Source of the DNA: Liopterus haemorrhoidalis
Taxonomy: Eukaryota; Arthropoda; Insecta; Coleoptera; Dytiscidae
Direction of reading: 5' to 3'
DNA length: 64,000 nt
NCBI GenBank assembly: GCA_963971575.1
Contig: OZ020611.1
Span: 56,205,381 to 56,269,380, forward strand
Part shown: positions 44,965 to 59,725 of the stretch, in pieces
How positions within the stretch are numbered: the stretch's first letter is position 1
Layout: every line of letters begins with the position of its first letter
The notes under the pieces: generated by a model
Database searches by the model: none
The model's input: only the letters and a program-made list of their open reading frames with translations
What the model was told of the DNA's origin: nothing
Program-made: the position numbers and the translations under genes

Positions 44965-46793
44965 ATGGACGCTACTCCACAGAAAATTAGAGAATTAATT
45001 ATAAGCATGTTTTGTGATGGGGAAAAAATAAGTGTTATTGCTAGAGATATGAAAATGTCAAAATCTACAGTTATTGACGTAATAAGATCGTATGGTGAAA
45101 ACGGTACCATCGATACAAAGGGGAAAAGTCCAGGATGTCCGACTTTAGTATCAAATCGACAGAGAAGAGAACTTGTAAAAACGTGAAAAAGAACAGAAGG
45201 GCTACTGTTAGGGAAATAACGGCAGAGTGGAATGAGGCTGGAAGATCTTATTTTTCTAGAGAAACATGCAGAAAGTGGATACATAAAAGTGGTCTCAGTT
45301 TTTATGAGGTAATCATACCAATGTAATTTTTTTCAGTATTTTATTGAAACAGAAATTCTACATTTTAGGCAAAAGAAAAACCGTTCTTGACTGAACGACA
45401 GAAAAAAAAAGCGCTCAACTTGGTGTAAAGAGGGAAGGGCATGGACACAAGAACGGTGGAATTCGATTATTTTCAGCGATGAGTCCAAATTTGATTGAAG
45501 TGTAGGTGATAATAGAAAACGAGTGATTCGGAGCCAAAATGAAGCGTTTCATAAAGATTCCTTGAAACGCACTGTCAGGTTTCCTGTTGGGGTTATGATT
45601 TGGGGCTGTATGTCCGCAAGAGGTGTGGGATGTATGCGGTTTGTTAATGGAATGATCAACGAAGTTAAATACTAAGAGATACTGGAAAATAATTTAAATC
45701 CCAGTGTTGAAAAATTGTATCCTTGGGCACAATTTTTTTTTCCAACAGGACAGCGCCGCCTCTCACCTGGCCAAAAGCACTCAAAAATGGTTCGAGAAGA
45801 ATCACATGAGCATACTTGATTGGCCATCCAATTGGCTTGAGTAGTCCTGATTTAAATAACGGGTGTTTTTTTTAGAGGTATAAAACTTTAAATTGCAATA
45901 AAACAACGATGGATTATTCGATTGACATGAATTTTTTTTTATTCGAAAGATAATCTTGTGGCATTACATTAAATCATACCAACAAGACGGCGCAACATGT
46001 CACACAGCTCGTGCCACAATCGATTTATTGAAAGACACGTTTGGTGACCGCCTAATTTCACGTTTTGGACCTGTGAATTGGCCTCCAAGATCTTGTGATT
46101 TAACACCGCTGGACTACTTTCTGTGGGGCTATGTAAAGTCATTGGTCTATGCGGATAAGCCACAAACGCTTGATCATTTGGAAGACAACATTCGCCGTGT
46201 TATTGCCGATATACGGCCACAAATGTTGGAAAAAGTCATCGAAAATTGGACGTCCAGATTGGACTACATCCGAGCCAGCCGTGGCGGTCATATGCCAGAA
46301 ATCATATTTAAAATGTAATGCCACAAGATTATCTTTCGAATAAAAAAAAATTCATGTCAATCGAATAATCCATCGTTGTTTTATTGCAATTTAAAGTTCT
46401 ATACCTCTAAAAAAAACACCCATTATTATTGAAAGTCTTTGGCATAAGATGAAACAAAAAATTAGAAACAACCCACAGAGAACGCTGAAAGGTTTGAAGG
46501 CCAAAATAAAGGAAGTATGGGATTCAGTGACCGTAGAAGAGTGTCAGGTTCTATTAGAATCTATGCCTAAAAGAATTGAGGCTGTAATTAAAGCGAAAGG
46601 GTATGTAACGCCTTATTAAACATCTAAAGGATTTATAATTTGTATTACATATTAATTTGTCCGAACCTTTAATTTTCAACTGAGTTCAGTTAAAATAAAT
46701 GTTAAAGCCTAATTAAAATTTATTTTTAATTCTATTTTATCATCATAGAGTAGTCAAAATAGTGTTAAATCTTAAATCGAATTAAAAAAATTA
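44965..46793 (+). mobile_element. Tc1-like transposon with intron (unit B)
   Basis: Equivalent of 15907-17735. ATG at 44965, probable intron 45309-45368, same stops. The mariner is nested at 45859-46423. Confidence 0.85.
45859..46423 (+). mobile_element. DD41D mariner, internally deleted (unit B)
   Basis: Equivalent of 16801-17365. The transposase C-terminal frame is 45956-46318; TA lies on both sides. Confidence 0.87.
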
Positions 46794-49700
46794 ATCAAAA
46801 ATATATGTAGCGAGTAACACTGTACAAGAAATATATTAAGATATAAATTATGAAATGTCTGAACATATAGTTGTCAGGGCTCGTATTAAAATCAATGTCA
46901 CTTAAAATGTCGAAAGTCCTCAAACCAAAAGGCCTATTGGCTCTTGGTTTTCTGTCATGAATCTCTGTATGCCTATTTTGTAGAATAGGGTCATACGCGG
47001 GATGATCTGGCTTGGCACTGTGCGCAGCCATATACCGCAAGGATAGAATTTTACGACGATTGTACAGTGACGGTTCACCTGCTGCATACAGCAGGCTTGG
47101 TATTGGGCTGGTGCGAAATGCACTTGTGGCCAATCTAACCCCATTGTGATGTACAGTGTCAAGAATTCTAATCTCTTGGTGTTTAGCTGACCCATAAGCT
47201 AGACATCCATAGTCCAGCTTAGAGCGCACTAGAGAACGATATAAACGCAACATGACAGTGCGGTCTGCACCCCATGTCTTATGACTGAGGATCCGCAACA
47301 AATTGACCGACTTCTGGCATTTTTTTCCTGATAGACAAAAAATGTTCCCGGAAAGTAAGACGAGTGTCAAACACGAGACCCAGAAATCTGGCAGTATCGG
47401 TAAAGGGTAACTGTGCTTCATTTAGTGTGAGTATAGGATTGGGATGTACACTCCTTTTCCTACTAAAATGGACACATACAGTTTTGCTGGTCGATAATTT
47501 AAAGCCATTTTCGGTTGCACATGTATCGAGACGATCGATAGTCAGCTGAAGCTGACGTTCGATTGTACGTATGCTGACGGTATACTGTTTTTAGCCGCGC
47601 TTGTGGTGGAGTCCGTGAAATGATTCACCTCTTCGTCTACGGTCAAGCTCGGAATATCCTCATGCGAAGGATTTCGCAAACTTGGTCCAGTCTGCTTTCC
47701 GAAGAACTCACTGTGGCCAGCGGGATTCGATAACAGTATTAAACAGAGGCCTTAAGAGGATTGGAAAGTGATCACTACCGCACAGGTCGTGATGCACATC
47801 CCATTTGAACAACGGAGCGATGGCTTCTGAAACAACGCTAAGATCTATAGCACTAAATGTACCCGTTGCTGCACAAAAATGCGTGGGTCTTCCGTCGTTC
47901 AGAAAGCTCAAATTCAATTTGTTCAACATATTTTCCAGGTGACGTTCCCGTCGATCGTTCCGCACCGATCCCAACATACATTGTAGGCGTTAAAATCGCC
48001 TAGTAGTATGAAGGGTGGTGGGAGTTGATCGATGATGTTCACGACATCTCGGATGTCAGTTCGAACACCAGGGGGAAGGTAAGTAGAACAAATCGTCACC
48101 TGGAGGGGAAGTGCAACACGAACTGCTACAACCTGCAACTCAGTGTCAATGTCTACAGGATCGTGGTACAATGTGTCTCTAACGAGAATTGCCACGCCGT
48201 CACATGCTTTTAACCCCGTAAGGAAATCCGTGCGAAACACGGAGTATCCCCGAGGAGAGAAGGTGTCGGTTTCGTTGAAGTTTGTTTCCTGCAGACAAAC
48301 ACACGAAGGCGCAAAATCTGACAATAAAAGTCGCAGTCCTTCGTAGCGCTGATATACACCGTTACAGTTCCACTGGATTAGTGGACCATTCATTTCTGTT
48401 TAGGGGAGTTACACCGAAACCTAATATTTTTTGGTTTACCCTTAGGTTGCGGGTCTACAGCCATTTTCTCGGCTACACTTTCATTTGGTAGTCCAGGTGT
48501 TTTGATGGACACACTGGACTCCTTTTTTGATTGTTTGGCTCTCACTGGTATCCAGTGAGAAACAACCAATCCCTTATCAGTTTCCTTTTCAGGAGTAACT
48601 GATGAGGGTTTTGTAGAATCGACCATTCTCTGGTCGCTTCTTGTTTGTTGAGAAGACTGTGGGGTCTTCTCCTTAGGTGGTTGGGAGAACTGAGGTTGAG
48701 TGCGTTCTCCTTTAGGGGAGGGGGATTTATTCGGACCCGATCCCACAGGTTGTGGGGTCTGAATTTTGGTCTCTGGGACCAATACCACCTTTTCTTTCGC
48801 AGTATTTGTCGCGACTGTTACTGCTGCTGCAGTTGTCGGACGAGGCACTAACTTTGTTTGAGTTTGAACAACTGCAGTTCACATTGCAGCTACGCGCCGT
48901 AGCGCGCTCTCTTTGTATTTCCTCTTGGCGTCGAAATACGGTATCCTGTCCTGCGTTCTAATGATCTGTATTGCCTCCTCCTCCAAGTACGTTGGGCAGT
49001 GGCGTGAAGTAGAGGCATGCGCCCCTTTGCAGTTCACGTAGTGTGCCGCGTTTGGACAAGTTTCAACTTCATGTTGCTCCTGTCCGCAGTTGGCACAGAT
49101 GGTGTGCTTACCACAACGAGTTGAGGTGTGCCCATAACGCTGACACTTGTAGCATCGCATCAGGTTGGGATAGTAGGGGCGAACTCTTCAAATGTTATAC
49201 CCCACCATTACCGATGTTGGACACCTAGTACCAACGAAGGACACCACCATGGAAATCGAAGGCTTGCCGTTGCGAGGGTTGAGCTTCCTGCATTCAATGA
49301 CACCTTACGATGTCATTTCCTGCACGAACTCTTTCTCCATAACATACGCCAGATCACGATCCGTTACGACGCCTTTCGAACAGTTCAGTGCCTTATGCGG
49401 CTGTACTGAAATGCTAGACTCAGAAAACTTCACTAATTTTTGCAGCGTTGACGACGCTTCAGTCTCTGCTTCTACTAGCAGTGTACCGTCCGACAACTTA
49501 CGCACCGACTTTATAACAGTAGAGCACGTATTTCTCAACGTTCGGGCAAAGAAGGAAGGGGACATCTCCTTAAAAGACTTACCCTCTTCTTGTACTTTCA
49601 CGACGAGAAATCGTGGTACTGGCGCACAAAACTCAATATTCCTCTTACCTTCTACCTTCTTGGCAGCTGGCCAACACATCCCTCGTCGGATGACTGAGCA

Positions 49701-50338
49701 TCACGACGAGGTCTCTTGTTTGATTTGTTACAGAGTTTACTCTCAACTGTGGCGGAAATTAAAAAGTTTTTATCCTTCCGGGTTGTCGCCATACCTGTAT
49801 AATAAGTTTCATCACCATGCCATGCCCACCCACCAGGGAGCCCCACACCGGGGACGTTGGATGCAAACCGGCTCATTGCGCCAGACATGTCAGAATGATA
49901 TAGCATTGGAGGAAGTAGTCACGGGCTGTTCGACCCGCTCGAGAACCAAGAATAGCCAACTCTGGAACCTTGCGAGCTGCATCCGCTCCCACAGATCCCC
50001 GAATACTTGTCTAGTGGCACGGCATTACCCCGGCATCCACGATACAGTAGTGGAGCCACTCTATTTATGAACCGTGACACCAGCCGATTGACTGATATGA
50101 CCAGACTCAGCCTCCCGTTTTACCGAATCCGAGGCCGAAGAAGGCGTGTTGGGATCGTACTATCCGCGGACAGCAGTCTCCCTCAACCGATTAGGATCTT
50201 CTTCTCCGGCGTTACGGGTCTCCACGCACGGCAAACACTTGGGTAGGAATTTAAGTGGGAGATAAAAGAGACAACAGATAAGCCTATTCCCACAATCGGT
50301 TTCTCTGAATTGTCTCCTCCCAAAATATATTTGATTAA

Positions 50339-50654
50339 GGGTACGTGGGATCATCAGGCCCAAAAGCTCTATATGGTCATGTGATGCGACTATTATGAAC
50401 TTCCCTTGCGTGCTTGAGGGTACGTGGGATCATCAGGCCCAAAAGCTCTATATGGTCAGGTGATGCGACTATTATGAACTTCCCTTGCGTGCTTGAGGGT
50501 ACGTGGGATCATCAGGCCCAAAAGCTCTATATGGTCAGGTGATGCGACTATTATGAACTTCCCTTGCGTGCTTGAGGGTACGCGGGATCATCAGGCCCGA
50601 AAGCTCAACAAATGGCCAGGTGTTATGGCCATTATGAACTTCCCCTGCGGGGTC
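50339..50654 (-). repeat. 79-base tandem repeats at the I/R1-like 5' end (unit B)
   Basis: Same four-copy array as at 21281-21596, without visible change. Confidence 0.92.
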
Positions 50655-50666
50655 AGTAATAGTGGT

Positions 50667-51826
50667 ATCAAAAAATGTGTTTCATTTGTTTTGCAAGAGG
50701 AACGGCAGTTAATAACTATTTTTCAAGTTACACTATACATATTATTTAACACAATATTACAGAGATTTATTTTTCTCTTTACAACGTTGTAAAACTTTCA
50801 TATTCTTACATAACAAAATTTTTGAGAAAATCGACTTTTTGTGGTTTTAAAAATATTAAGTGATTAATGACTCATAACAGTAATCTGACTGTACTAAATG
50901 TTCCAAAGTATGACTGTTAAATGCAGAATCTTGCAGTGGTCCCAGATTGAGGCACAGACCAGGTTCCTGCTCTAATGAGCACGAAAATAAGCGAATGGAC
51001 TGTATTGCACGTAATCTTACGCGATTGTAGAATGCTGGAGATGGAATGAGAGATATACTGGTTAATGGACTTACCTCGTACTTGAAGCGTGATCGTATCA
51101 AAAGGCCCTTTGAACTGCTGTAGTCTGGTCTACTCTGGAGTAGTAGAAAATTGGACAGTCATTCGCGTTGATACACTTAATAAGTCCAGTCGCGACACAA
51201 TAACATTTTAACACGTTAACAAACAATAAGGCACGAGACGAATGTGAACGGAACGTACATTCCTGAATAGACTCAAATGGGTCGTTTGGTCGGTAGAACT
51301 GAGTATACGAATTAACAAACAAAAAATAAGACACGAGATAAATGTAAACGGAACAAGTTTAGAAAAGAAATAAACAATTTTTTTCTCGAATAGAGAGTGA
51401 TTCTATACTAGAATAAACGCTACCAAACAGCGCTGGTACAATACTGTCTAACAAAAAATGTAAGACCTAAGAAAGCCCCCACTTAAATATTAAAAAGGTC
51501 TCCCAGAAGAGGGGTGCGAACAAAGACTTTGGTGTTCAATACACTTTTTTTGTACACGCTTTTTAAAAGCTTCTTAACCCATTAAGGACTGAATTTTTAA
51601 TTTTTCGAACTTTGGGCTTAAATTATGTTTTTCAACTTAAATTAACATTAAAAACATGGTTCAGGTAAATATTTGGTTGTTCACTTATAGTCTAGTGCCT
51701 ACGTCGAAATATACTGCACTTAATGATAATGGAATGCCATTTGGCACACATGTTCCTTATAAAAATGTTGACCCGCAGCACCTATTTGTGAATCGAGGCA
51801 GAATCAAGATGGCGGCGAAACTAGCA
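50667..51826. other. Unassigned 1.16-kb stretch (unit B)
   Basis: Equivalent of 21609-22768. No recognised domain. Confidence 0.5.
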
Positions 51827-54350
51827 CGCCAATTACGATAACGATAACTAATTTTTATGATAGAGCGAAATAGCTAAATACATATTTGTACAATGGACTT
51901 TTAGCTACAATTTGCCGCATCGTATTCGAATTTCCGTCAGTTAGTTTATAAGATACCGTCCATAATTCATTCTCAGACGCAAAAAAATTATTTCCGAAAT
52001 GGCTAACAAATTTCGTATGATATAGCTCATTTTCTATTAATATACTGCCGTAGATTACGAATCTGTTATCAAAATGGCGAATATTTTAAATTTTGATAGA
52101 TTTTTTCCCCAAATTTGAGACATGATGATATACTCTATCACTGCAAATCTGCGTATATTAATATTATGTTTCAGTTCTTCTTAAATCTGTTTGGCATATC
52201 CTTGGCTACAAGAACATGGGCGGAATTTTCCTCTGCGGGGCGCCAAAATTAAGGTATCGCCGAAATGTGTAATGTCTCAACTTAGTATTATTTTGACACT
52301 CTTTATATCGTTTTCGACCAAATCGGACCTGTAAATAACAAAAATGAAATAAAAAATGGCATATGACTTGTTATTATTTGGGCTTTGCCTGAAATGAAAT
52401 AAAAAAAATTACATATCCAGCTGGAATGGCTGGAAATTATGTCATTTTAGTAAGATGCTCCATGCATATACGAAATGCATCAATTTTCTTAGGTTTGTTC
52501 GCAGCACCTGGTCTCAAATGAAGCCGCTTTCGAAATAACGCTCGAAAATCGAATTTTGCTATTAACATCAAATTTGTTGAGTTGTATATCAATTTCGGGT
52601 ATATTAAAGTCATAGATTTCAAAAATGGAGTTAATTTAAAGATTTGCTACATATAAGATTGTATTTGGCCCGAAAAAAATAATTACATGTATTCTTTACA
52701 AAGCAGTGAGATTCATTACACAACAATGAAGTGTCTCTCCATCCAAAAGAGTAGTATATAGCAGTTCTGACAAAATAATATAGATTACTACACACTTAAT
52801 ACGAGTCTAATGGTGGCCGAAAACTATTCTTTCGAAAATGGTTAAAATATTTTCTGATATTTTTACTAGTTGTTAGGACAACATTTTAGACAACAGGTAG
52901 ACTTCCAGTGCTACTCTACAAAATAATTTATATATGTTTACAAATCAAAGTCGAAAGCCTCACTAATTGGGTGGGGCTATGTAAAGATAAAATTCTAGTG
53001 AGATAGATTATGTCCATTCATGCCATCAATTGTATTTATTATTGCCGTTATTAATTTTAATTTAGGTTTATTTAAAATTTTTAAAAGGGTAAAATATCTC
53101 AAAATCATATTTTTAAAAACTACGCCTATCAAAACGTATTAAGTCAAATTCAGGGCCTACTTACGTCCGTTCCCTAGTAATTATTAATTACTTATTATTT
53201 CTTAAATTAAAGTTTATTTAAAATAATTCCTCAATTAATTATGCAAAATAATATTTCACACCTGGTTTCGACTTCGATTCAGGCTAGTGTTGAATAAGAA
53301 TTCATCGAATTTCTTAATTTTGTTTACAATGAAGTAGTAGAGGAAGTCAGTATTACTGACACATATAGAAGATTTATCAACACTTTAGAATGTTCTCCTG
53401 ATAACTAATAAAAATATCAGAGAATATTATAACCATTTTCGAAAGAATAGTTTTCAGCCACCATTAGAATCGTATTAAATGTGTAGTAATCTATATTATT
53501 TTGACAGAAGTACCATATACTATTCTTTTGGATAGGGAGGCACTTAACTGTCGTGTAATGAATATCACTGTTATATAAAGAATACATGTAATTATTTTTT
53601 TCGGGAAAAATACAATCTTATATGTAGCAAATCTTTAAATTAACTCCATTTTCGAAATCTACGACTTCAATATACCCGAAATTGATATATAACTAAACAA
53701 ATTTGATGTAAATAGCAAAATTCGATTTTCGAGCGTTATTTCTAAAGCGGCTTCATTTGAGACCAGGTGCTGCGAACATGCCTAAGCAAATTGATGCATT
53801 CCATATATGCATGGAGTATCTTACTTATATGTCATAATTTCCAGCCGTTACGACCGGATATGTCAAATTTTTTATTTCATTTCGAGCAAAATCCGGATAA
53901 TAACAAGTCATATGCGTTTTTTAATTTAATTTTTGTAATCTACAGGTCCGATTTGATCGAGAACGATATAAAAAGTGTCAAAATAATACGAAGTTGAGAC
54001 TTTACATATTTCGGCCGCTATATTAATTTCGACGCAGCTCAGAGCAAAATTCCGCATATATTCTTGTAGCCAAGACTATGCCCTACCGATTTAGGAAAAA
54101 TTTAAACAAAATGTTAATATACACAGATTTGCAGTGTTAGAGCATATCATCATGTCTAAAATTTGGGGAAAAAACAGATCAAAATTTAAAATTTTCGTGA
54201 TTTTGATAACAGCTTTGTAATCTACGACATTAAATTAATAGAAAACGAGCCATATCATACGAAAAATTGTAACTAAGAGTCCATTGTACAAATATGTATT
54301 TAGCAATTTTGCTCTATCATAAAAATTAGTTATAGTTATCGTAATTGGCG
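51827..54350. mobile_element. 2.5-kb foldback element (unit B)
   Basis: Equivalent of 22769-25292. Few changes against A, for example aatcgtatt for aatcgcatt near 53470 and ttttcgtgat for ttttcgcgat near 54195. Confidence 0.78.
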
Positions 54351-54376
54351 CACTATTATGGCGCCTATTATGGCGG

Positions 54377-54816
54377 CAACCGAACGCTCGCTTACCGCCA
54401 GCGCTCGTGAAAGTCAGGCCTACGAGGAGGCGACATGACGCGATGCTGGTTTCAGGAGAGGCGCTCTTAACTATTCGCTCAGTGACCGTGCAAAAATTCC
54501 TTCGCGTTTATCGGCAACCGAACGCTCGCTCGCCGCCAACGCTCGTGAAAGTCAGAGCTACGAAGAGGCGATGCGACGCGATGCTGGTTTCAGGAGAGGT
54601 GCTCTTGACTATTCGCTCAGTGACCGGGGAAAAATTCCTTCGTGTTTATCGGCAACCGAACGCTCGCTTGCCGCCAGCGCTCGTGAAAGTCAGGCCTACG
54701 AGGAGGCGATGAGACGCGATGCTGGTTTCAGGACTGCCGCTCTTAACTACTATTTGGCGCACTATATGACCCGTTTTATTAGAGTGTACCGCGAGAGCTG
54801 TGCTGTTATGTTTTAA
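54377..54816 (+). pseudogene. 138-base coding-like tandem repeat (unit B)
   Basis: Equivalent of 25319-25758, with repeat starts at 54377, 54515 and 54653 and the same stop in the first copy. Confidence 0.55.
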
Positions 54817-54857
54817 TCTTACGTCACTTTAATGTTGGTAAATACGTTTTTTTTTAA

Positions 54858-55142
54858 ATTTGTTGAGTGGTGCCTAGGTAACTTTTACTGCATTCCCCAC
54901 ACGGAATTTCGTAAACAGCATTTGAGGTATCAAGTTTGGTATTTTAGATTTTAATTTTGAAAAATTATTATTATTATTCTTATCTATGCTGAAGGCTAAA
55001 TTTATATCAAATTTGTTGAAAATATTTTTAAAGGGTGCGAATTCTGAGTTGTGATATAGGAAGCTAGTATATTTATTATTATTATTATTGTTAGTTTTAT
55101 TTGTTGGTTTAGAATTATATGCTGCCCATATTCTTATTTTTT
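54858..55142 (-). pseudogene. Old PLE GIY-YIG fragment (unit B/C border)
   Basis: Equivalent of 25800-26084. Its RT part is at 59726-60184, on the far side of the CR1-group element. Confidence 0.78.
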
Positions 55143-55274
55143 ATAATAATAATAATAATAATAAGAATAATAATATTTATTTGTGTTTGAAATTTTACAT
55201 TTTTACACACGTCAACATCAGTTCAATTGAAAAAATATTTTATTATAATTTAAATAAAAATATATTTTTTCATA

Positions 55275-58105
55275 TCATAAGTTATTAAAATCGTTATCCA
55301 GGAATTCTTCAAACGAATACAGTGGATTTTCCTTGAAAAACGATTTAAAAGTATTCCGGAAAGAGCTGAGAGGCAAGCACTTAATATTTTCTGGCAAGAT
55401 ATTATAAAATTTGGTGGAGTAATAATTGACCGAATATCTGGTACAACTAAGTCTGGTGTATGTTGGCCGTATTAAGTGTTTACCCCTTGTCTCATATCTA
55501 TGGATTTCTTGTTGGCTGTTGAACTTATTTTTATTTATGTGCATGTAAATCAGGCAATGCAAAATGTACAGACACGGCAAAGTCATTATTCCTAAGATGT
55601 TAAAATATTTTCGACAGTCCTTTCTATACTTTAGATCACAAATAAATCTAACAACTCGTCGCTGCAAGCGATAAATTCGCTGGGTATGGGTAGAATGTCC
55701 CCAAGCCAGCAACGCATACTTGATATGGGATTCGAACAGCGCGTAGTAAGCAGTTAATAGAACATTTCGAGACACGTTGGATTTTAAGTTTCTTATGCAG
55801 TATACCGATCTGCATAATTTCTGAGCGATCTGTCCAATATGACTTTCCCAGCTGAGGTTAACGCCAATGGTAACGCCCAAAAATTTTACAGGGTCTTGGC
55901 TAATGTCATATGGTACATCCCGTAGGTAAAATAATAAATGGTTGGTTTTCGTCTCATTGAGGCTTAATCTATTCGCTAAAAACCAATCATTCGCAGCGTT
56001 TCTTGCTATTTTCTTGTTAGTTGTAACTTCATGAAACGATGGATACTGATTTAATAGTGTGGTATCATCTGCGTATAGAATTGTTTTAGCATTTTGCATA
56101 TAAGCTGGTAAGTCATTTTTGTACACCAAAAACAACAGTGGACCCAAAATCGAGCCTTGTGGAACTCCAAAAAGAGTGGTTTGTTCTTTTGACTGAGAGT
56201 TGTTGGCCCAAACGTATTGCTTTCGGTCAACCAGAAAAGATTCAATCAGTTTACGACTGGCTTTGCTGATGTTATAGCAAGATAACTTTTTGATTAGCAG
56301 ATCATGTGGCACACAATCAAATGCCTTTGTTAGATCGAAAAATGTGGCCATACTATAATCAGCATTTTCGAAGCCAGTTGTAATGAATTCTATCAAATCC
56401 AATATGGCGTTCGTTGTGGATTTTCCACTTCTAAAACCAAACTGACATTTGCTCAATAATCCATGTGCCTCAAAATGCTCCAACAACTGACCGAACAGTA
56501 TTTTTTCAAAAATTTTGGAGAAAATTGGGGCGAGTGATATGGGCCTGTAATTATTTAAGTCATCTTTTTCCCGTTTCCCTTTATAAATAGGTATGACTTT
56601 TGATAATTTTAAAGATGACGGGAAAATATTTGAGTTAATTGAATTATTGTATAATTTGCAAAGTGGAGAAATAATTGTGTCTTTAACTTTCTTTATCAAG
56701 TATACATTAAGGTTAAAAACATCTCGACTTGTACTATTTTTTAATGCCTGTATAGCACCCCTGACCATATTATGTGTAATTTCTTTAAAACAAAACTCAG
56801 GTATGCACTGGTCATTGGTTACTGATTTGGCAATAATAATAGGGTCAATATTGCAGGGTGGTAAATTCTTGTTTAAATTTTCGGGAATACTTGTAAAAAA
56901 ATTATTAATATCATCGCATGGCTTGGGGCAGTTTACATGTGGCTTAGAGGGTCTACGGCTGTTAACCAGAACCCAGAGGGCTTTTGATTTGTAGTCAGAA
57001 TTATTTATAAATTCACAGTTTGTCTCTACTTTACATGCACATATTTGTTTCCTGTACAAATTTCTACATCTGTTCCTTAGTTCTTTATTTTGAGGAGTGG
57101 GACTCTGCAAATAACGTTCATGAGCTAACTGTGATAGATCTCTCATCAACCTCAAGTCATCCTTGAACCATTTAATCTTGTTTCCCTCTTTAGTTTTAAT
57201 AACTTCCTCCTTTTCCGGAAAAGTGTTGTTAAAAATATTTACAAATTGGTGAATGAAGTTCTTGAAAACTCCATCACAAGTAGTTCTGTCATCACTTACA
57301 AAATCCCACTCTGTCAATAACAGAGTCTGATAAAAATTGAAAAGTCTTTTATCAGTGATAGGACGATGAGATTTCCGAGTCTCCTGCAATGGGTTACAAA
57401 CCGATTGGTCAACCCTCCTGTACAGCCCGCAACCACTGTGATCAGAGAAAGAAATTTGTACTCTAAAAACAGTATCGTCATCGTACTGTGTATTGCAGAA
57501 AATGTTGTCCAAACAGTTTTTCCCCCTAGTGCTAAATGTCACTAATTTCTCCAAGTTAAAGGCACGTAAGGTGTCACATAATAATAGAGTATCTGACTCA
57601 TTCTTATTAAATTTCACATTAAAATCACTTCCTATGATAATATCATAACAGAGATCAATAGTGCGCAAGGCCATGTCCAAAATTTCTAAGCATTTGTTTA
57701 AATCTCCATATGGAGACTGGTAGACGTTAATAATTACTGTTTTTGTTGAATGAATCATAATACCTACTAGTTCGCAGTCCTTTTCAACAGACAAACTGTT
57801 GATTTTATCTAAAACTTTGTAGTCTAGGTTTAGTAACAGGGGTGTATTTATATAGATTACCACCCCGCCATTTTTATACTTCTTCCAGCAAAAATCAGTG
57901 ACAGTAAAGTTTACAATAATCGACTCGGCAATCCTTCATCCTCCTTCAGCCAATGTTCTGAAAAACATAGAAAATTAAACATTTTATCTACAATTAAAGA
58001 TTCTACATAATCGATCCTATTTCTCAAGCCTTGCAAATTTAAGTATAATAAGTTTATGTTAATGTCATTTGTTTTTCTTCTACCGTTATTATATTTTCTA
58101 AACAA
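55275..58105 (-). pseudogene. CR1-group ORF2 (unit C)
   Basis: Endonuclease and RT as in unit B, with the catalytic YADD kept. The frameshift between 57911 and 57863 separates the first endonuclease segment from the rest. Confidence 0.9.
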
Positions 58106-59416
58106 ATATTTTCTTTTGTTTTTAAAGAAAATTGTCCCCTGTTTTCGTTTACACTATTGTTATTATTCATGTTGTCAGAGATTAAAATATTATTCGAATT
58201 TACAACATTCTCAAAAGTTAAAATATTATCAAATTTTGATATATCGTCAGAATTTAAAACGGTGTTAATAATTAAAATATCATCAGATTTTGGGGTATTG
58301 TCATTTATAATTATAGTTTTATTGTTTTTGAAATTCAACACATTAACGTCAATGTGCTATGCAACTCTGGATATGATTTTTACTTTACCTTTCTTATTTA
58401 AGTGCAGACCGTGACTTGTCATGTCGGAATAATTAATAAGAATGTTCGGGTCTATAAACATTACGTTTTTGTAGCTTGATGAGATATGATCGATATGTGA
58501 ATTTTGTAAAAATACATTATAGTTATAGATTGTTGCCAAAAAAGAGTGCCAATGAAAAAAACATTTGTGTGTTTAATCTTATTTAACGTGTGTGTTATAG
58601 TGTGATTATCTATAAGTGTTTTTTGTAAAATGTAATTTGTGCCGGCCATTACTATAACATAGTCATTTGCCGTATAATCACTGGTAAGTTTATCAATATT
58701 ATTTGTCACATTACAAAAGGAAGCATTAGGGTAAAAAATTGTAGTTGTATCAAATTGGTGTTTTGGGAAAAGCTTGTTCAAGATGTTGGCGCAGTAACTT
58801 CCCTGACTGTCAGCTAGCAGCAAAATTCTCTTTCTTATGATGTACTTGCGATCATTGGTGTTTGTTGTAGTGGGTGTGCAAGTATTTTTTTTTGGTTATG
58901 TTTTTGTCATTGTTGTTGAGATTTGATGTTTCCGGGTGATACACGGTGGTGTCGCTAGTAGACTGTTCCTCACCTCGGGTCGATTTTGATTTCTTCTTAC
59001 TCGTATCAGATTTTATGAATTTACTTCAATAATGCTCAAGATTTTTGATTTTGCACTCTAGATCTTTTATATAGTTAATCAGTTTGAGATAACTATTCTT
59101 TTTTTTTTTGTCTTTTTTTATTACTACTACTGGAAGAATGAATAAAAATAACAGTTTCCGTGCTGCTGGTAGAATTGTTTAAATCGTTTAAATCATCCGA
59201 ATTAAAATATAAGTCAGAAGGTTCACTTATTTCACTTATGTTTTCATTTTCTATAACTTGGTCCTGCTTGTCCTCAGTCTCTAGATAGCTTGAATTCAAC
59301 TCTTTTTTAAGTTTAATAACAAGTTCACATTTTCGTCCGTTAACTTTTATACCCCGCTTCGTCAATTCCTCCTTTATTTGGCTCACTTTTAGGTCACAAA
59401 TTTTTTTTGACATCAT
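58054..59416 (-). pseudogene. CR1-group ORF1 with SAP and SGNH domains (unit C)
   Basis: Same layout and the same breaks as 28996-30358, including ADSQG, AGTNY and the HGLHLNKKGK block. Confidence 0.8.
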
Positions 59417-59725
59417 TTTTATGCATTATTAACACTTTTTTAGTGCACAGATGCTGAGAGTTGGAGTAAAAATAGTAGTAATTGGTAATTAGTTCCCGCT
59501 ATTTTTTATCGCCATTAACTGTCAAACATCAGCTGATTTAAAACAAAATATTTTATAACGTATAATTTTATTCACCATGTTTTATAAAATTTTATAAAGA
59601 ATAGTTCACTAAATGCACTGTGATAAATACTACAAAACTATACAACTTTCAGAAATTATTATTTAGTGGAGATGTGAATTATTTTAAGAAATTTGCGGAT
59701 AGATTTTAATCAGATAGATTTTAAT

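Larger units (their letters stand above)
40050..50648 (-). mobile_element. Large I/R1-like non-LTR element (unit B)
   Basis: Equivalent of 10992-21590. The left target duplication has one change (ggggatcag). Parts on the minus strand: ORF1 48390-49906, endonuclease 47589-48393, RT thumb 46795-47588 with a 208-codon open frame that is stopped in A, RNase H 44512-44945, C-terminal knuckle 40545-40920, and the 93-base duplication at 40310-40495. Confidence 0.88.
26639..55696. repeat. Unit B of the ~29-kb head-to-tail repeat
   Basis: This is the only unit seen complete. It is 29058 bases long when phased on base 1 of the window. It differs from A by sparse substitutions and from C by a few more, for example a 29-base deletion in C at about 59881. 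Identity is high enough that the duplication must be recent, be homogenised by exchange, or be an assembly product. Confidence 0.95.
55143..59725 (-). mobile_element. CR1-group non-LTR element (unit C)
   Basis: Third copy of the SAP/SGNH element. ORF2 main frame 55275-57863 (862 codons, no stop), endonuclease start 57911-58105, ORF1 pieces 58054-58341, 58357-58539, 58461-58823 and 59093-59416. It shares the endonuclease and esterase frameshifts with the other units. It differs from B by, for example, YRPISLAPIF for YRPISLTPIF and CDTLRAF for YDTLRAF. Confidence 0.9.
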